Part shown: one piece after another, positions 1 to 6,706 of the stretch | Numbering within the stretch: the first letter of the stretch is position 1 | Layout of the letters: each line of letters starts with the position of its first letter | Virus record (IMG/VR): IMGVR_UViG_3300025843_000003 | Location: 1-38,539 of that record | From: a virus | Reading direction: 5' to 3' (one strand) | DNA length: 38,539 nt | The notes under the pieces: model-generated | Database searches by the model: none | The model's input: the letters and a program-made list of their open reading frames with translations, nothing else | What the model was told of the DNA's origin: nothing | Translations under genes and position numbers: made by a program

Positions 1-101
1 GCGCGCGCTGGTGCCGGCCGCGCGCGCTGGTGCCGGCCGCGCGCGCTGGTGCCGGCCGCGCGCGCTGGTGCCGGCCGCGCGCGCTGGTGCCGGCCGCGCG
101 C
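1..101. repeat. 19-bp GC-only tandem repeat, left end
   Basis: Five perfect copies of gcgcgcgctggtgccggcc (1-95) plus 6 bp of a sixth copy, then unique sequence. The same array closes the window at the right end. The unit has no stop codon in any of the six frames, so reading frames run through it. The unit contains GCGCGC and GCCGGC and would be hard to sequence and assemble. It may be a real expanded repeat or an assembly-break artefact at a shorter repeat. Confidence 0.95.
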
Positions 102-126
102 TCCCCCTTTCCTCACAGAAAAACCC

Positions 127-155
127 TTGCGGCAAGCTGAGGTCGGGCGTAGAAT
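127..155 (+). promoter_or_regulatory. Sigma70-like promoter for the C4-like RNA
   Basis: TTGCGG (127-132), a 17-bp spacer and TAGAAT (150-155). The predicted start is near 162. The -10 lies in the 9-mer gcgtagaat, which recurs at 1108-1116 and 13838-13846, each time just upstream of an untranslated leader. Confidence 0.6.
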
Positions 156-161
156 GAATCC

Positions 162-279
162 ATTGCCACAATGCAATATCGGCTTGGTCGCCGATTCTCA
201 GAAAAGCCATTTATGCAACCTGGCGGTTTCTGACCGCTCGGCCAACCCTGCAAGGGGAGGTTGCATAGATGGCTTTTTT
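162..279 (+). ncRNA. C4-like antisense RNA upstream of the Rha/antirepressor gene
   Basis: The segment has a near-perfect 18-bp stem, 204-221 paired with 258-275, whose only imperfection is a U-G wobble. It encloses two small hairpins, GCGGT/ACCGC (223-227, 233-237) and CCC/GGG (246-248, 254-256), giving a three-way junction. A run of six T (274-279) follows directly, so the 3' end looks like an intrinsic terminator. With the promoter at 127-155 this predicts an RNA of about 118 nt. C4 RNA of phages P1 and P7 is a short multi-hairpin RNA that silences the downstream antirepressor by pairing to its leader. This element sits in that position before rha. Assignment to the family is by architecture and context, not by a covariance search. 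A reading frame crosses the stem, but its peptide is explained by the RNA. Confidence 0.6.
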
Positions 280-317
280 GTGGCCAAGTGTCCCGTCTGC
301 ACTTTCAGGCGGAAATG

Positions 318-345
318 AAAAAGCCCGGTAACGAGCCGGGCCTTT
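318..345 (+). terminator. Hairpin in the rha leader
   Basis: AAAAA, then GCCCGG (323-328), a 7-nt loop, CCGGGC (336-341) and cTTT, ending one base before the AGGAG ribosome site at 346-350. It can act as a weak terminator or attenuator, or occlude the ribosome site. Similar A-run/hairpin/ribosome-site units precede many genes of the leftward operon. Confidence 0.55.
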
Positions 346-356
346 AGGAGTGAAAA

Positions 357-1079
357 ATGAACGAGTTGATTGTATCTCATGGCGCACCAGTTGCTACCAT
401 GACCAGCCGCGAGATTGCGGAGCTGACGAATAAGCAGCACCAGCATGTGCTTTTTGACATCCGTAAGATGCTGGCGGAGCTTAAAGAAGATGAGTCGTCT
501 TTCCGACGCATCTATTTTGATGGCCTGAACCGCCAGCAAACCGAGTACCACCTCGACCGCGAGCTGACTGAAACCCTTTTGACCGGCTACAGCGCCATCC
601 TGCGCCGCAAGGTCATTGCCCGCTGGCGCGAACTGGAGGCCAGGGCAGCAGCGCCATTGCTGCCTAATTTCGCCGACCCTGTAGCCGCCGCCCGAGCATG
701 GGCCGATGCAATCGAAACTCAGCAGGTGCTGACCATCGAGCGCGACGCAGCCATTGCCACCAAGGCCCAAATAGGAAACCGGCGCGAAGCCACGGCAATG
801 GCCACGGCCAGCTCGGCGAAAAAGGAAAGCGCGAAGCTGAAGGAGCAGCTTGGGTTCGGCGCCCGCTATGCAACGATCATTGCAGTCGAGCGCGTGGATG
901 GCCGCAACTTTGGGACGGCGGAATGGCGCCCGCTGAAAGCATGGTGCAAGGCCAACAATGAACAACCGAAGACCGTGCCATGCCCGCGATATGGGACGGC
1001 ACAGGCGTGGCCTGCTGGCGCGTGGCTGGCTGTCTATGGCGTGACGCTGAGCGATATCTTTGCCGAGGTGGCAGCGTGA
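357..1079 (+). CDS. rha: Rha-family phage regulatory protein / antirepressor
   Basis: 240 aa. Residues about 12-95 match the pRha domain: a TSREIAELT start, then HQHVLFDIRKML, a conserved F/Y-rich strand and LTGYSAILRRKVIARWRELE. A helical linker (about 100-150) leads to a C-terminal domain of the antirepressor/KilA-C kind ending WPAGAWLAVYGVTLSDIF. Such proteins are regulatory in temperate phages, and antirepressors counteract phage repressors. The start ATG has AGGAG 7 bp upstream. The C4-like RNA directly upstream is the expected negative regulator of this class of gene. The family call is solid. The target is unknown, because no CI-type repressor is visible here. Confidence 0.85.
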   Translation: MNELIVSHGAPVATMTSREIAELTNKQHQHVLFDIRKMLAELKEDESSFRRIYFDGLNRQQTEYHLDRELTETLLTGYSAILRRKVIARWRELEARAAAPLLPNFADPVAAARAWADAIETQQVLTIERDAAIATKAQIGNRREATAMATASSAKKESAKLKEQLGFGARYATIIAVERVDGRNFGTAEWRPLKAWCKANNEQPKTVPCPRYGTAQAWPAGAWLAVYGVTLSDIFAEVAA

Positions 1080-1110
1080 AAAAAAATCGCACGACCTCAA
1101 AATCTGAGCG

Positions 1111-1207
1111 TAGAATCAGGGCTGTCTCGCAAGAGATAAACGAGATTGGCGTCTCGAATGGAGCAGCACATAGCTGCTTGGCACACAATGTTGTCTGCAG
1201 CTTTTTT
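1111..1207 (+). ncRNA. Second structured regulatory RNA (P4 CI / P1 C4-like), with its -10 element
   Basis: The -10 TAGAAT (1111-1116) lies within gcgtagaat; no good -35 is seen. The following bases form a TCTC-gcaa-GAGA hairpin (1125-1136), a CGAGA/TCTCG hairpin (1141-1156), then two mutually exclusive folds that share one GCTGC arm. These are GCAGC-acata-GCTGC (1163-1177) and AGCTGC...GCAGCT (1172-1202) followed by six T. The latter is an intrinsic terminator and the former an anti-terminator. The expected RNA is about 85 nt, similar in size to P4 CI and P1 C4 RNAs. It precedes the replication initiator, so control of replication-gene transcription by termination is the likely role (inference). 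Confidence 0.45.
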
Positions 1208-1354
1208 GCGTCTAGCGCCCCCTTTTTGGTGGCCCGGACGAAGGGTGATTTGTTTCACCGCCGGTGCTCCATCGGTACGCCAACTTCGTTTCGGGCTGCC
1301 GCCCCTATTGGCGTAGGGGAAGGCAGTAACAAAACCGTTACTGGAGCGCATTTC

Positions 1355-1435
1355 ATGGCTACCTCTCCCGACGCATCATCGCGTCAAAACCCCCGCGTTT
1401 TCGCGTCCTCCTTTGAAAGGGTGACGCCATGCTGA
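1355..1435 (+). CDS. Possible 26-aa leader peptide translationally coupled to the initiator
   Basis: A small frame starting MATSPDASSRQNP has GGAG 8 bp upstream (1343-1346). Its TGA (1433-1435) overlaps the ATG of the next gene (1429) in the string ATGCTGA, a typical coupling arrangement. It has no recognisable domain. It could instead be non-translated leader between the structured RNA and the initiator gene. The rest of 1208-1354 shows no gene. Confidence 0.35.
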   Translation: MATSPDASSRQNPRVFASSFERVTPC

Positions 1436-2232
1436 TCACCAGGGGCGTCAAGCCCGAGCGCGACTTCGCCATCATCAGTAACACCTTGCTGCGCGACACA
1501 TCGCTGTCGTTCCGCGCAAGGGGCATCCTGTGCTGCATTTTGAGCCATGCAGAGGGCTACCGCATTTCGTCCGACCGCCTGGTTGATATGGGCCTGGAAG
1601 GCCGCGACGCTATCCGCAGCTCACTGGCTGAGCTGGAGTCTGTCGGCTACCTCAAGCGCACAAAGACCCAAGACGCAAAGGGTCAGTGGTCAACCAACGC
1701 CATCATCAGTGATACGCCTGATTTTGGCGGACCCGCTGAACCGACGACTGGAAAACCGACGCCTGAAAAACCGGCGTCGGATAACCGGGCGTCGGTTTTT
1801 CAGGCGCTTAAAGAAGACAAAGAAGAAGATAAGAAGAAGAAGAAGGAAGCAGTTCCAAAAATCAGCTTCGATGGTCTGAAATTTCAAGACCTGTCAGTCG
1901 GTCAAATTGAAGTCTGGTCAGCCGCATACCCCGCCATCAGCGTGACGGCCGAAATCCTCAAGGCTGCGGTGTGGCTCGACGCCAACCCAGCTAACCAGAA
2001 GTCGGACTACAAGCGATTCCTGAACAACTGGCTTTGCCGGGCGCAGGACAAGGCGCCCGCCAGGGCTGCCCAGCAGCAGGCACCGCGCCAAGCTGCACCG
2101 CGCTACGCCAGCACCGCACAGACCACGGCTGACCGCCGCGCAGCCACCCTCGCCGGATTGACCGGCCAAGACAACAACACCCAAGGACAAGACCATGCTC
2201 GCACCATCGACGCTCAATCGCGCTTCATCTGA
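1429..2232 (+). CDS. Phage replication initiator, lambda-O-like, with winged helix-turn-helix N terminus
   Basis: 267 aa. Residues 1-80 form a winged-helix DNA-binding domain of the kind seen in phage replication proteins (LSFRARGILCCILSH, then YRISSDRLVDMG and IRSSLAELESVGYLKR). The middle (about 100-145) is low complexity: four 5-residue blocks encoded by the iterons at 1745-1804, then a Lys/Glu run. The C terminus (about 150-215) is a compact domain with a FLNNWLCRAQ motif, followed by an Ala/Gln-rich tail. Position ahead of a P-like gene and an in-gene origin match lambdoid O. It overlaps the next gene by 38 bp. Expected role: bind the iterons and load the replisome. Confidence 0.7.
   Translation: MLITRGVKPERDFAIISNTLLRDTSLSFRARGILCCILSHAEGYRISSDRLVDMGLEGRDAIRSSLAELESVGYLKRTKTQDAKGQWSTNAIISDTPDFGGPAEPTTGKPTPEKPASDNRASVFQALKEDKEEDKKKKKEAVPKISFDGLKFQDLSVGQIEVWSAAYPAISVTAEILKAAVWLDANPANQKSDYKRFLNNWLCRAQDKAPARAAQQQAPRQAAPRYASTAQTTADRRAATLAGLTGQDNNTQGQDHARTIDAQSRFI
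1745..1862 (+). repeat. Iterons plus purine-rich tract: candidate replication origin inside the O-like gene
   Basis: Four 15-bp blocks abut: 1745-1759, 1760-1774, 1775-1789 (direct) and 1790-1804 (inverted). Copies 2 and 4 form a 14-bp perfect inverted repeat (CGCCTGAAAAACCG / CGGTTTTTCAGGCG). Copy 3 is degenerate. The 15-bp period preserves the reading frame. Directly downstream is a one-sided A/G tract (about 1806-1850) encoding the Lys/Glu run. Lambda ori has the same plan: four O-binding iterons within gene O followed by an A-rich unwinding region. The function is inferred from this match. Confidence 0.6.
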
Positions 2233-2947
2233 CATCGCTGCGCCGCTGGCCGAGTCGTGGGTTGAACGGGTTTTCATCCGCCTGTCGGCGCAGTTGGGCG
2301 CCAAGATGGCAGACCTCTATAACGGCATTTCCCCGAGCGCCGTCAAAAAAGAGTGGGGCGAGGGCTTGTCTGGTTTCGAGCCAGACGAAATCGTGCGCGG
2401 CCTGAAGACGTGCCAGACGCGGATTTTCGCCCCGACGCTGGGTGAGTTCCTGCGCCTGTGCCGCCCCGCGCTCGACCCAGAGCTGGCTTGGCTTGAGGCT
2501 GCAGAGGGCGTCAGGGCGCGCAATGCTGGCCAGGTCGGCCAATGGTCACACCCTGCCGTGTACCGCGCTGCCGTGGTGATGACCTTTGAGTTGTCATCGA
2601 GCAGCTTCAAGCAGTGCCAAAAAACATGGGCCTGGCGCCTGGAGCGCGAGTTTGCTGCTGGATGGGGCGAATCCGTGCCGCCGCCAGCCCTACGCATCGA
2701 GTGTGAGTCCGCCAAGCGCGCCGCGCCGAGTGCCGAGCAGCGCCAGAAAATCGCCGACCTGCTGGCTGGCCGCGTGGCCAAGCTGGTGCCAGTCGCGCCA
2801 CCGGCCAACCGCCCGCTGACAGGGCAAGAGCTGAGTGCGGCCGAAGCCGCATCTGTAGCACCGGCACCGGCCGCTGCATACATCGACCCGGCCGCCGCCC
2901 TGCGCACCGCCGAGTGGGCCGCCGCTGGCCGGGGAGTCGCAGCATGA
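2195..2947 (+). CDS. Probable replication protein P-like helicase loader
   Basis: 250 aa. The N-terminal half has WVERVFIRLSAQLGAKMADLYNG and a GEFLRLCRP segment. These resemble replication P-type proteins found after winged-helix initiators in beta-proteobacterial prophages. The C terminus is Ala/Pro-rich. It starts within the end of the initiator gene (38-bp overlap) and ends in an ATGA overlap with the next gene, so it is part of one polycistronic early unit. Assignment rests mainly on position and weak motif resemblance. Another replication-accessory role is possible. Confidence 0.5.
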   Translation: MLAPSTLNRASSDIAAPLAESWVERVFIRLSAQLGAKMADLYNGISPSAVKKEWGEGLSGFEPDEIVRGLKTCQTRIFAPTLGEFLRLCRPALDPELAWLEAAEGVRARNAGQVGQWSHPAVYRAAVVMTFELSSSSFKQCQKTWAWRLEREFAAGWGESVPPPALRIECESAKRAAPSAEQRQKIADLLAGRVAKLVPVAPPANRPLTGQELSAAEAASVAPAPAAAYIDPAAALRTAEWAAAGRGVAA

Positions 2948-3522
2948 TGACGCTCGACGAAATAATGGACAACTGCCGCATCGAGGACGCCGACAGCGGT
3001 TCGCCGCATTGGATTTGGCGCGGCGGAATGACGGGAAAAACCCCGCGCATTTGGGCGCCGGATTACACAAGAACCCAGCAAGCCATCAAGGCCGGGAGTA
3101 TTCGCCGTGCAGATGGCCCGCTGATGGCTTCGCAGCCAGGGCGCCGGGCAGCCTATCACCTGTCAACCGGAAAGGTGCTGCCGTCAGGCTGGCGTGTGTT
3201 TGCGACGTGCGAGGAATACGGCTGCGTTATCCACTTCGGCGCCGGGCCAGCGCAAGAGACTGGTCGGCAGATTAGCAAGATGGGTTGGCACAAAGATTCG
3301 ATCAGGCACAAGCTGGCCAGCCGGGCCACGGGGCGCAAGCGATCAAAGCTGACGATGGGCATGATTCATGAAATCCAGCAATCCAATGAGCCGGGAGTGG
3401 TGCTGGCCAAGCGAATGGGTATCGGTCAAACGCTGGTAAGCAAAGTGCGAATCCACGGCTTGCCATCGCACCAGCCAATCGGCGGCTTTTTTTCCGGACT
3501 AGGCGCGAGGGCTGCAGCATGA
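2944..3522 (+). CDS. Unknown phage protein with a C-terminal helix-turn-helix
   Basis: 192 aa from the ATG that overlaps the previous stop (ATGATGA). The first half has WIWRGG, a GRRAAYHL strand and a CEEYGC element, an outline loosely like phage HNH proteins, but the catalytic histidines of HNH nucleases are not evident. Residues from about 140 (SKLTMGMIHEIQQS...VLAKRMGIGQTLVSKVR) form a clear helix-turn-helix of the kind found in homing and HNH-associated DNA binders. I would call it a DNA-binding protein of unknown role, possibly a decayed HNH enzyme. Confidence 0.6.
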   Translation: MMTLDEIMDNCRIEDADSGSPHWIWRGGMTGKTPRIWAPDYTRTQQAIKAGSIRRADGPLMASQPGRRAAYHLSTGKVLPSGWRVFATCEEYGCVIHFGAGPAQETGRQISKMGWHKDSIRHKLASRATGRKRSKLTMGMIHEIQQSNEPGVVLAKRMGIGQTLVSKVRIHGLPSHQPIGGFFSGLGARAAA

Positions 3523-3851
3523 TGGCGCCCAAGAAAATCGGGCGCGGCATCTACGCCGCATTGGAAGCCATCGAGCGCATCGGTGGCGCGGGCCAGGCCG
3601 TCGCGGTAACGAAGGAAGTCGGCTCCAAGTCGAAAAATATGAACTGCACGCTAAACAGGGCGGTGAATCGCGGTCTGCTGCGCGTGGATCGTGACATCTA
3701 CCCGCGCCAGTTCAGCGCCGTGCCGGGCTGGCGTGACCGCGTGATCCCGCCCGAACACTGCGACGAGCCGTATCTGGACCAGGCGAGCGCATCTGCGGAG
3801 CTCAACAACATCTGGGATTGGGTTCTGCCGGGGCTGGAGGTTGCTGCATGA
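3519..3851 (+). CDS. Small phage protein, possible winged-helix
   Basis: 110 aa, ATG overlapping the upstream stop (ATGATG). Residues 1-70 (IYAALEAIERIGGAGQAVAVTKEV, then NMNCTLNRAVNRGLLRVDRDIYP) read as helices followed by a wing, as in small winged-helix DNA-binding proteins. The tail is acidic and aromatic. It lies in the chain of start-stop-coupled early genes between the replication genes and the resolvase. No named family is recognised. Confidence 0.6.
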   Translation: MMAPKKIGRGIYAALEAIERIGGAGQAVAVTKEVGSKSKNMNCTLNRAVNRGLLRVDRDIYPRQFSAVPGWRDRVIPPEHCDEPYLDQASASAELNNIWDWVLPGLEVAA

Positions 3852-4201
3852 GCACCCGCATCGAGTCGCGCCGTTATTTTGACGAGAGTCGCGAGGACTG
3901 CGAGAGCCGAATCCTCGACCACGTTTACACCTTGACCGGCCCATGCTGCGCGGGCTGCGACTGGTGGCAGCCGGTAAACACCGTTATCGGGGAATGCACG
4001 CGCTCCGCGCCAGTGTCAGGCATCGAGCGGGGCGATGCGCTGGGGGTCACGCTACCCGTTTGCCGCCTGCGCGCTGGCCACATCCTGACGTGGCGCGAGC
4101 ACCGCTGCGGCGAATTCAAGGACGAGTTTGATTGGTCCACGCTGCCTGTGCTGTACCTACGCCGGATCGGGCGCAATGAGCGCGGCGAGGTGGCCGCGTG
4201 A
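3848..4201 (+). CDS. Cysteine-rich small phage protein, possible zinc binding
   Basis: 117 aa. The start is set by the ATGA overlap at 3848. Cysteines cluster as CCAGC near residue 34, with further Cys in the middle (ECTR, PVCR) and a C-terminal HRCGEF, which could coordinate one or two metal ions. The last residues run into the next gene by a GTGA overlap, so expression is coupled. Function unknown. Confidence 0.6.
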   Translation: MSTRIESRRYFDESREDCESRILDHVYTLTGPCCAGCDWWQPVNTVIGECTRSAPVSGIERGDALGVTLPVCRLRAGHILTWREHRCGEFKDEFDWSTLPVLYLRRIGRNERGEVAA

Positions 4202-4422
4202 CCGACTGCCTCATCACCCTACACGCCGTGATGCGCGACCCCGCCGAGCTGGCCGCCGCCCAGGCCGACATCGACGCGCAATGGCGCGCTGCGCTGGCCC
4301 GCAAGCCCCGTGCCGCCCGCGAGCGCATGGTGGCGACCGGCGAGGCTGCCCGCCGCCACGCCTGCCACCGCATTCAAAAAATTATCATCATCACCGAGAA
4401 AAACTGGAGCGAAAAATGCTGA
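4198..4422 (+). CDS. Small Ala/Arg-rich phage protein
   Basis: 74 aa, GTG start overlapping the previous stop (GTGA). It is highly helical and basic, with an ELAAAQADIDAQWRAALARKPRAARERM stretch. The stop overlaps the ATG of the RuvC-like gene (ATGCTGA, 4416-4422), which suggests it feeds ribosomes to the resolvase. Function unknown. Confidence 0.55.
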   Translation: MTDCLITLHAVMRDPAELAAAQADIDAQWRAALARKPRAARERMVATGEAARRHACHRIQKIIIITEKNWSEKC

Positions 4423-4856
4423 TCCTTGGAATTGACCCCGGCGCGTCATCCGGCGTCGCAACCTACATCGATGGAAAGCTGCTGCGGCTCGACACGTTCG
4501 ATCCGCACCGCCTGCCCGAGGTGATTCGTCTGTCCAGCGCCAAGCGCGTGATTTTTGAGGACTCACGCCTGCAGTCGCACCTTTTCAGCGGGCACAAGCC
4601 CGGCGCCCGCCCGCTGACCGCAGCGCAAAAGCTGAAAATCGCCCGCAATGTCGGCCAGGTCGATGCCTGGTGCGCGCTGATTACCGCCGTCTGCGCTGAT
4701 CTGGGCATTCCTGCTCACGGAGTCAGCCCACGGGCGAAGGGCGCCAAGCTCAATGCGGCCGAGTTTGCAGCGATGACCGGCTGGACTGGTCCAAGCAATG
4801 AGCACACCCGCGACGCTGGCGCCGTGGCTTGGCCGTACCGCAGGGCTGCAGCATGA
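4416..4856 (+). CDS. RuvC-like Holliday-junction resolvase (RNase H fold)
   Basis: 146 aa from the ATG at 4416, preceded by CTGGAGCG. It opens with MLILGIDPGASSG, the first RuvC strand carrying the catalytic Asp7 and glycine loop. A second acidic strand VIFEDSRL gives Glu48, and the C-terminal NEHTRDAGAVAW supplies the last acidic residue (Asp133). This D-E-D pattern fits phage RuvC/RusA-replacing resolvases, which process recombination or replication junctions before packaging. It sits in the early operon upstream of ninB, consistent with a recombination role. Confidence 0.75.
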   Translation: MLILGIDPGASSGVATYIDGKLLRLDTFDPHRLPEVIRLSSAKRVIFEDSRLQSHLFSGHKPGARPLTAAQKLKIARNVGQVDAWCALITAVCADLGIPAHGVSPRAKGAKLNAAEFAAMTGWTGPSNEHTRDAGAVAWPYRRAAA

Positions 4857-5059
4857 CGCACAGGATTAGCTCAGATGGCGCCGCCGCCGTGGATACTAGC
4901 TATTTCTGGCGACCGATGGCGACCTGCCCATCCGGCGTCAAGGTGCAATTGCTGGGTGAAGGCGGGGTGGCCGTCTATGGCGAGCGCCGCGCCGCAGATG
5001 GTGACTTTTGGCGGGGCTGGGCACCGCTGCCCAAGGTGCGAAAAGTTGACTATTTTTGA
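4853..5059 (+). CDS. Small conserved-type phage protein
   Basis: 68 aa from the ATG overlapping the upstream stop (ATGA). The core WRPMATCPSGVKVQLLGEGGVAVYGER and a later FWRGWAPLPK match the short phage proteins that carry a WRP(M/I)...P.G..V.L......G...WAPLP pattern. Function is unknown. A strong promoter for the next gene lies inside its 3' end. Confidence 0.6.
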   Translation: MTHRISSDGAAAVDTSYFWRPMATCPSGVKVQLLGEGGVAVYGERRAADGDFWRGWAPLPKVRKVDYF

Positions 5060-5074
5060 GGAATTTGCTATGAT
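5046..5074 (+). promoter_or_regulatory. Near-consensus sigma70 promoter for the pentapeptide gene
   Basis: TTGACT (5046-5051), exactly 17 bp, then TATGAT (5069-5074): five of six matches in each hexamer. The start is expected near 5081, giving a leader of about 20 nt with GGAG at 5091-5094 before ATG 5102. This is one of the best promoters in the window and makes the pentapeptide gene independently expressed. Confidence 0.75.
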
Positions 5075-5101
5075 TTAATCTCAAACAACAGGAGAAGTTA
5101 A

Positions 5102-6025
5102 ATGGAAAAATTTCAAATCAAAAATCGCTACACGGGCGCCGTCCTGTTCGCGCACGAGCCGCTGGCCGATCAAGTAAGTGGAATGGCTGCACGCCACGCG
5201 CTGGAGGCCGCCGTGAAGACCGGCGCGAACCTGCGCGGCGCGAACCTGCGCGACGCGAACCTGCGCGGCGCGAACCTGCGCGGCGCGAACCTGCGCGGCG
5301 CGGACCTGCGCGGCGCGGACCTGCGCGGCGCGGACCTGCGCGACGCGGACCTGACCGGCGCGAACCTGACCGGCGCGAACCTGACCGGCGCGGACCTGCG
5401 CGGCGCGGACCTGCGCGACGCGAACCTGTGCGACGCGAACCTGCGCGGCGCGAACCTGTGCGACGCGAACCTGCGCGGCGCGAACCTGCGCGGCGCGAAC
5501 CTGCGCGACGCGTACCTGTGCGGCGCGGACCTGCGCGGCGCGGACCTGCGCGACGCGTACCTGTGCGACGCGAACCTGTGCGACGCGAACCTGTGCGACG
5601 CGAACCTGCGCGGCGCGAACCTGCGCGGCGCGAACCTGCGCGACGCGTACCTGTGCGGCGCGGACCTGACCGGCGCGGACCTGACCGGCGCGAACCTGAC
5701 CGGCGCGTACCTGCGCGGCGCGAACCTGTGCGGCGCGAACCTGTGCGACGCGAACCTGCGCGGCGCGTACCTGGGTGAAAAAATCAAAATGGTCGGCGAC
5801 CGGCCCATGTTGCAGATCAGCCCCATCGGCTCGCGCTCCGACACGCTACACATCTACCTGACGGATGCGGGCATGCACATCCGCGCAGGCTGCTTCTTCG
5901 GCCCCCGCGAAAAGTTTGTCGAGGCACTGACCAAAGAGCATGGCGAGAACATCCACGGCGTCGAGTACCGGGCTGCGCTGGCGCTTGCTGATGCTCACGC
6001 GGAACTGTGGACGCCCAAGCAATGA
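5102..6025 (+). CDS. Pentapeptide-repeat protein with unique C-terminal domain
   Basis: 307 aa. After a 40-residue N-terminal part come about 36 pentapeptides of the pattern A(N/D/Y)L(R/T/C)(G/D), which would fold as a right-handed quadrilateral beta-helix. The last ~85 residues are a non-repeat domain (IKMVGDRPMLQISPIG...FFGPREKFVEALTKEHGENIHGVEYRAALALAD) that looks like the real functional module. Known pentapeptide proteins such as Qnr and MfpA mimic DNA and bind gyrase, but nothing here proves that role. It has its own strong promoter, so high or early expression is expected, and its stop overlaps the next start (ATGA). Confidence 0.85.
   Translation: MEKFQIKNRYTGAVLFAHEPLADQVSGMAARHALEAAVKTGANLRGANLRDANLRGANLRGANLRGADLRGADLRGADLRDADLTGANLTGANLTGADLRGADLRDANLCDANLRGANLCDANLRGANLRGANLRDAYLCGADLRGADLRDAYLCDANLCDANLCDANLRGANLRGANLRDAYLCGADLTGADLTGANLTGAYLRGANLCGANLCDANLRGAYLGEKIKMVGDRPMLQISPIGSRSDTLHIYLTDAGMHIRAGCFFGPREKFVEALTKEHGENIHGVEYRAALALADAHAELWTPKQ
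5224..5768 (+). repeat. 15-bp DNA repeat array encoding the pentapeptides
   Basis: About 36 units of gcg-Nac-ctg-NNc-gNc. By eye the Ala codon is always gcg, Leu always ctg, and variable codons differ only at their first or second base (aac/gac/tac; cgc/acc/tgc; ggc/gac). No synonymous change is apparent inside the array, so it is very homogeneous and prone to copy-number change. Confidence 0.9.
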
Positions 6026-6309
6026 GAGGCGGCCCCCGCAAAGGCTTCGGTGGCCCGCAGCCAAACTCGGGTCGCCATGCGCTGACCGTGCCAACAAAGC
6101 CGGTTCAAGTGCGGCTGACGGTGCCGCAGTGGCTGGAATTCAAACGGCTGGGCGGCTCCGCCTGGCTGCAGGGCACCATGAATCTGCTGCTGGCCGACAA
6201 GCCCGGCGCGCTGGTGCTGCTGCTGATTGATGCGCTGGCGAAAAAGCACGGGCGCGAGTGGCTGGTAGAGCTGGCCGGGAAAATCAACGAGAGGGCGAAA
6301 AATGCCTAA
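6022..6309 (+). CDS. Small phage protein of unknown function
   Basis: 95 aa. ATG 6022 overlaps the pentapeptide gene stop. It starts MRGGPRKGFGGPQPNSGRHA and continues TVPTKPVQVRLTVPQWLEFKRLGGSAWLQGTMN, a pattern common in small phage proteins resembling short ribbon-helix-helix regulators (a Pro/Arg-rich N-terminal arm, one beta strand, then helices). Its 3' end overlaps ninB by 8 bp. A DNA-binding role is plausible but unproven. Confidence 0.6.
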   Translation: MRGGPRKGFGGPQPNSGRHALTVPTKPVQVRLTVPQWLEFKRLGGSAWLQGTMNLLLADKPGALVLLLIDALAKKHGREWLVELAGKINERAKNA

Positions 6310-6706
6310 AAAGCGCACCTACCGCCTGGTCCACGCCGAAGCGCGCCGACGCGCAATTGCAGACTGCCAGAGCGCGCCAGACGGCTTTATCGTGACTGTG
6401 GCAGAGCCTACCCGCACCTTGGAACAGAACGCGGCTCAGTGGCCGATTCTGGAGTGTTTCGCGCAGCAGTTGGAGTGGCCCATCAATGGCGTGATGCAGA
6501 AGCTGACCGCCGACGACTGGAAAAACATCTTGACAGCGGCGTTTAAGCAAGAGGCGGCCCGCGTGGCGCCGGGGCTGGATGGTGGCATGGTGTTATTGGG
6601 CCAGCGCACGAGTAAATTCGGAAAACGCGAGTTTGGCGACTGGCTGGAGTTTTTGAATGCGACGGCGGCGCATCGGGGTGTCGTGATTTATGGGTCGATG
6701 GGGTGA
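6302..6706 (+). CDS. ninB: NinB-family recombination mediator
   Basis: 134 aa, about the usual NinB size. Diagnostic parts are RTLEQNAAQWPILE (about 40-53), DDWKNILTAAFKQE, GMVLLGQRTSKFGKREFGDWLEFLNATAAHRGV. NinB (lambda Orf) binds single-stranded DNA/SSB and assists Red-type recombination. Here it fits with the Bet and exonuclease genes on the other strand. In lambdoid phages it belongs to the nin region between P and Q, the same position as here. The stop overlaps the next start (GTGA). Confidence 0.85.
   Translation: MPKKRTYRLVHAEARRRAIADCQSAPDGFIVTVAEPTRTLEQNAAQWPILECFAQQLEWPINGVMQKLTADDWKNILTAAFKQEAARVAPGLDGGMVLLGQRTSKFGKREFGDWLEFLNATAAHRGVVIYGSMG

Noticed and set aside
49-318. Open frame covering the left repeat and the C4-like RNA, resembling proteins annotated as Icd/Ash-like
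   Set aside because: The stem-loop RNA with terminator explains the conservation better; the frame begins inside the repeat and has no ribosome site.
198-1100. Long open frame on the minus strand opposite rha
   Set aside because: It is antisense to a clear Rha gene and the C4-like RNA, has no ribosome site or domain and reads as low-complexity Arg/Cys-rich shadow sequence.
980-1435. 151-codon frame overlapping the end of rha and the second structured RNA
   Set aside because: It starts within rha and crosses RNA hairpins. Only its last 26 codons have a plausible ribosome site, kept as a tentative leader peptide.
5224-5768. Repeat array considered as CRISPR or iterons
   Set aside because: Units are contiguous 15-bp codon repeats without spacers and translate to a regular pentapeptide beta-helix.
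5224-5768. Diversity-generating retroelement target
   Set aside because: No reverse transcriptase or template repeat is present and the variation is not adenine-specific.
5170-5853. Minus-strand open frame through the pentapeptide array
   Set aside because: It is an artefact of a 15-bp repeat without stops; the sequence is a monotonous Arg/Phe/Ala/Pro repeat.
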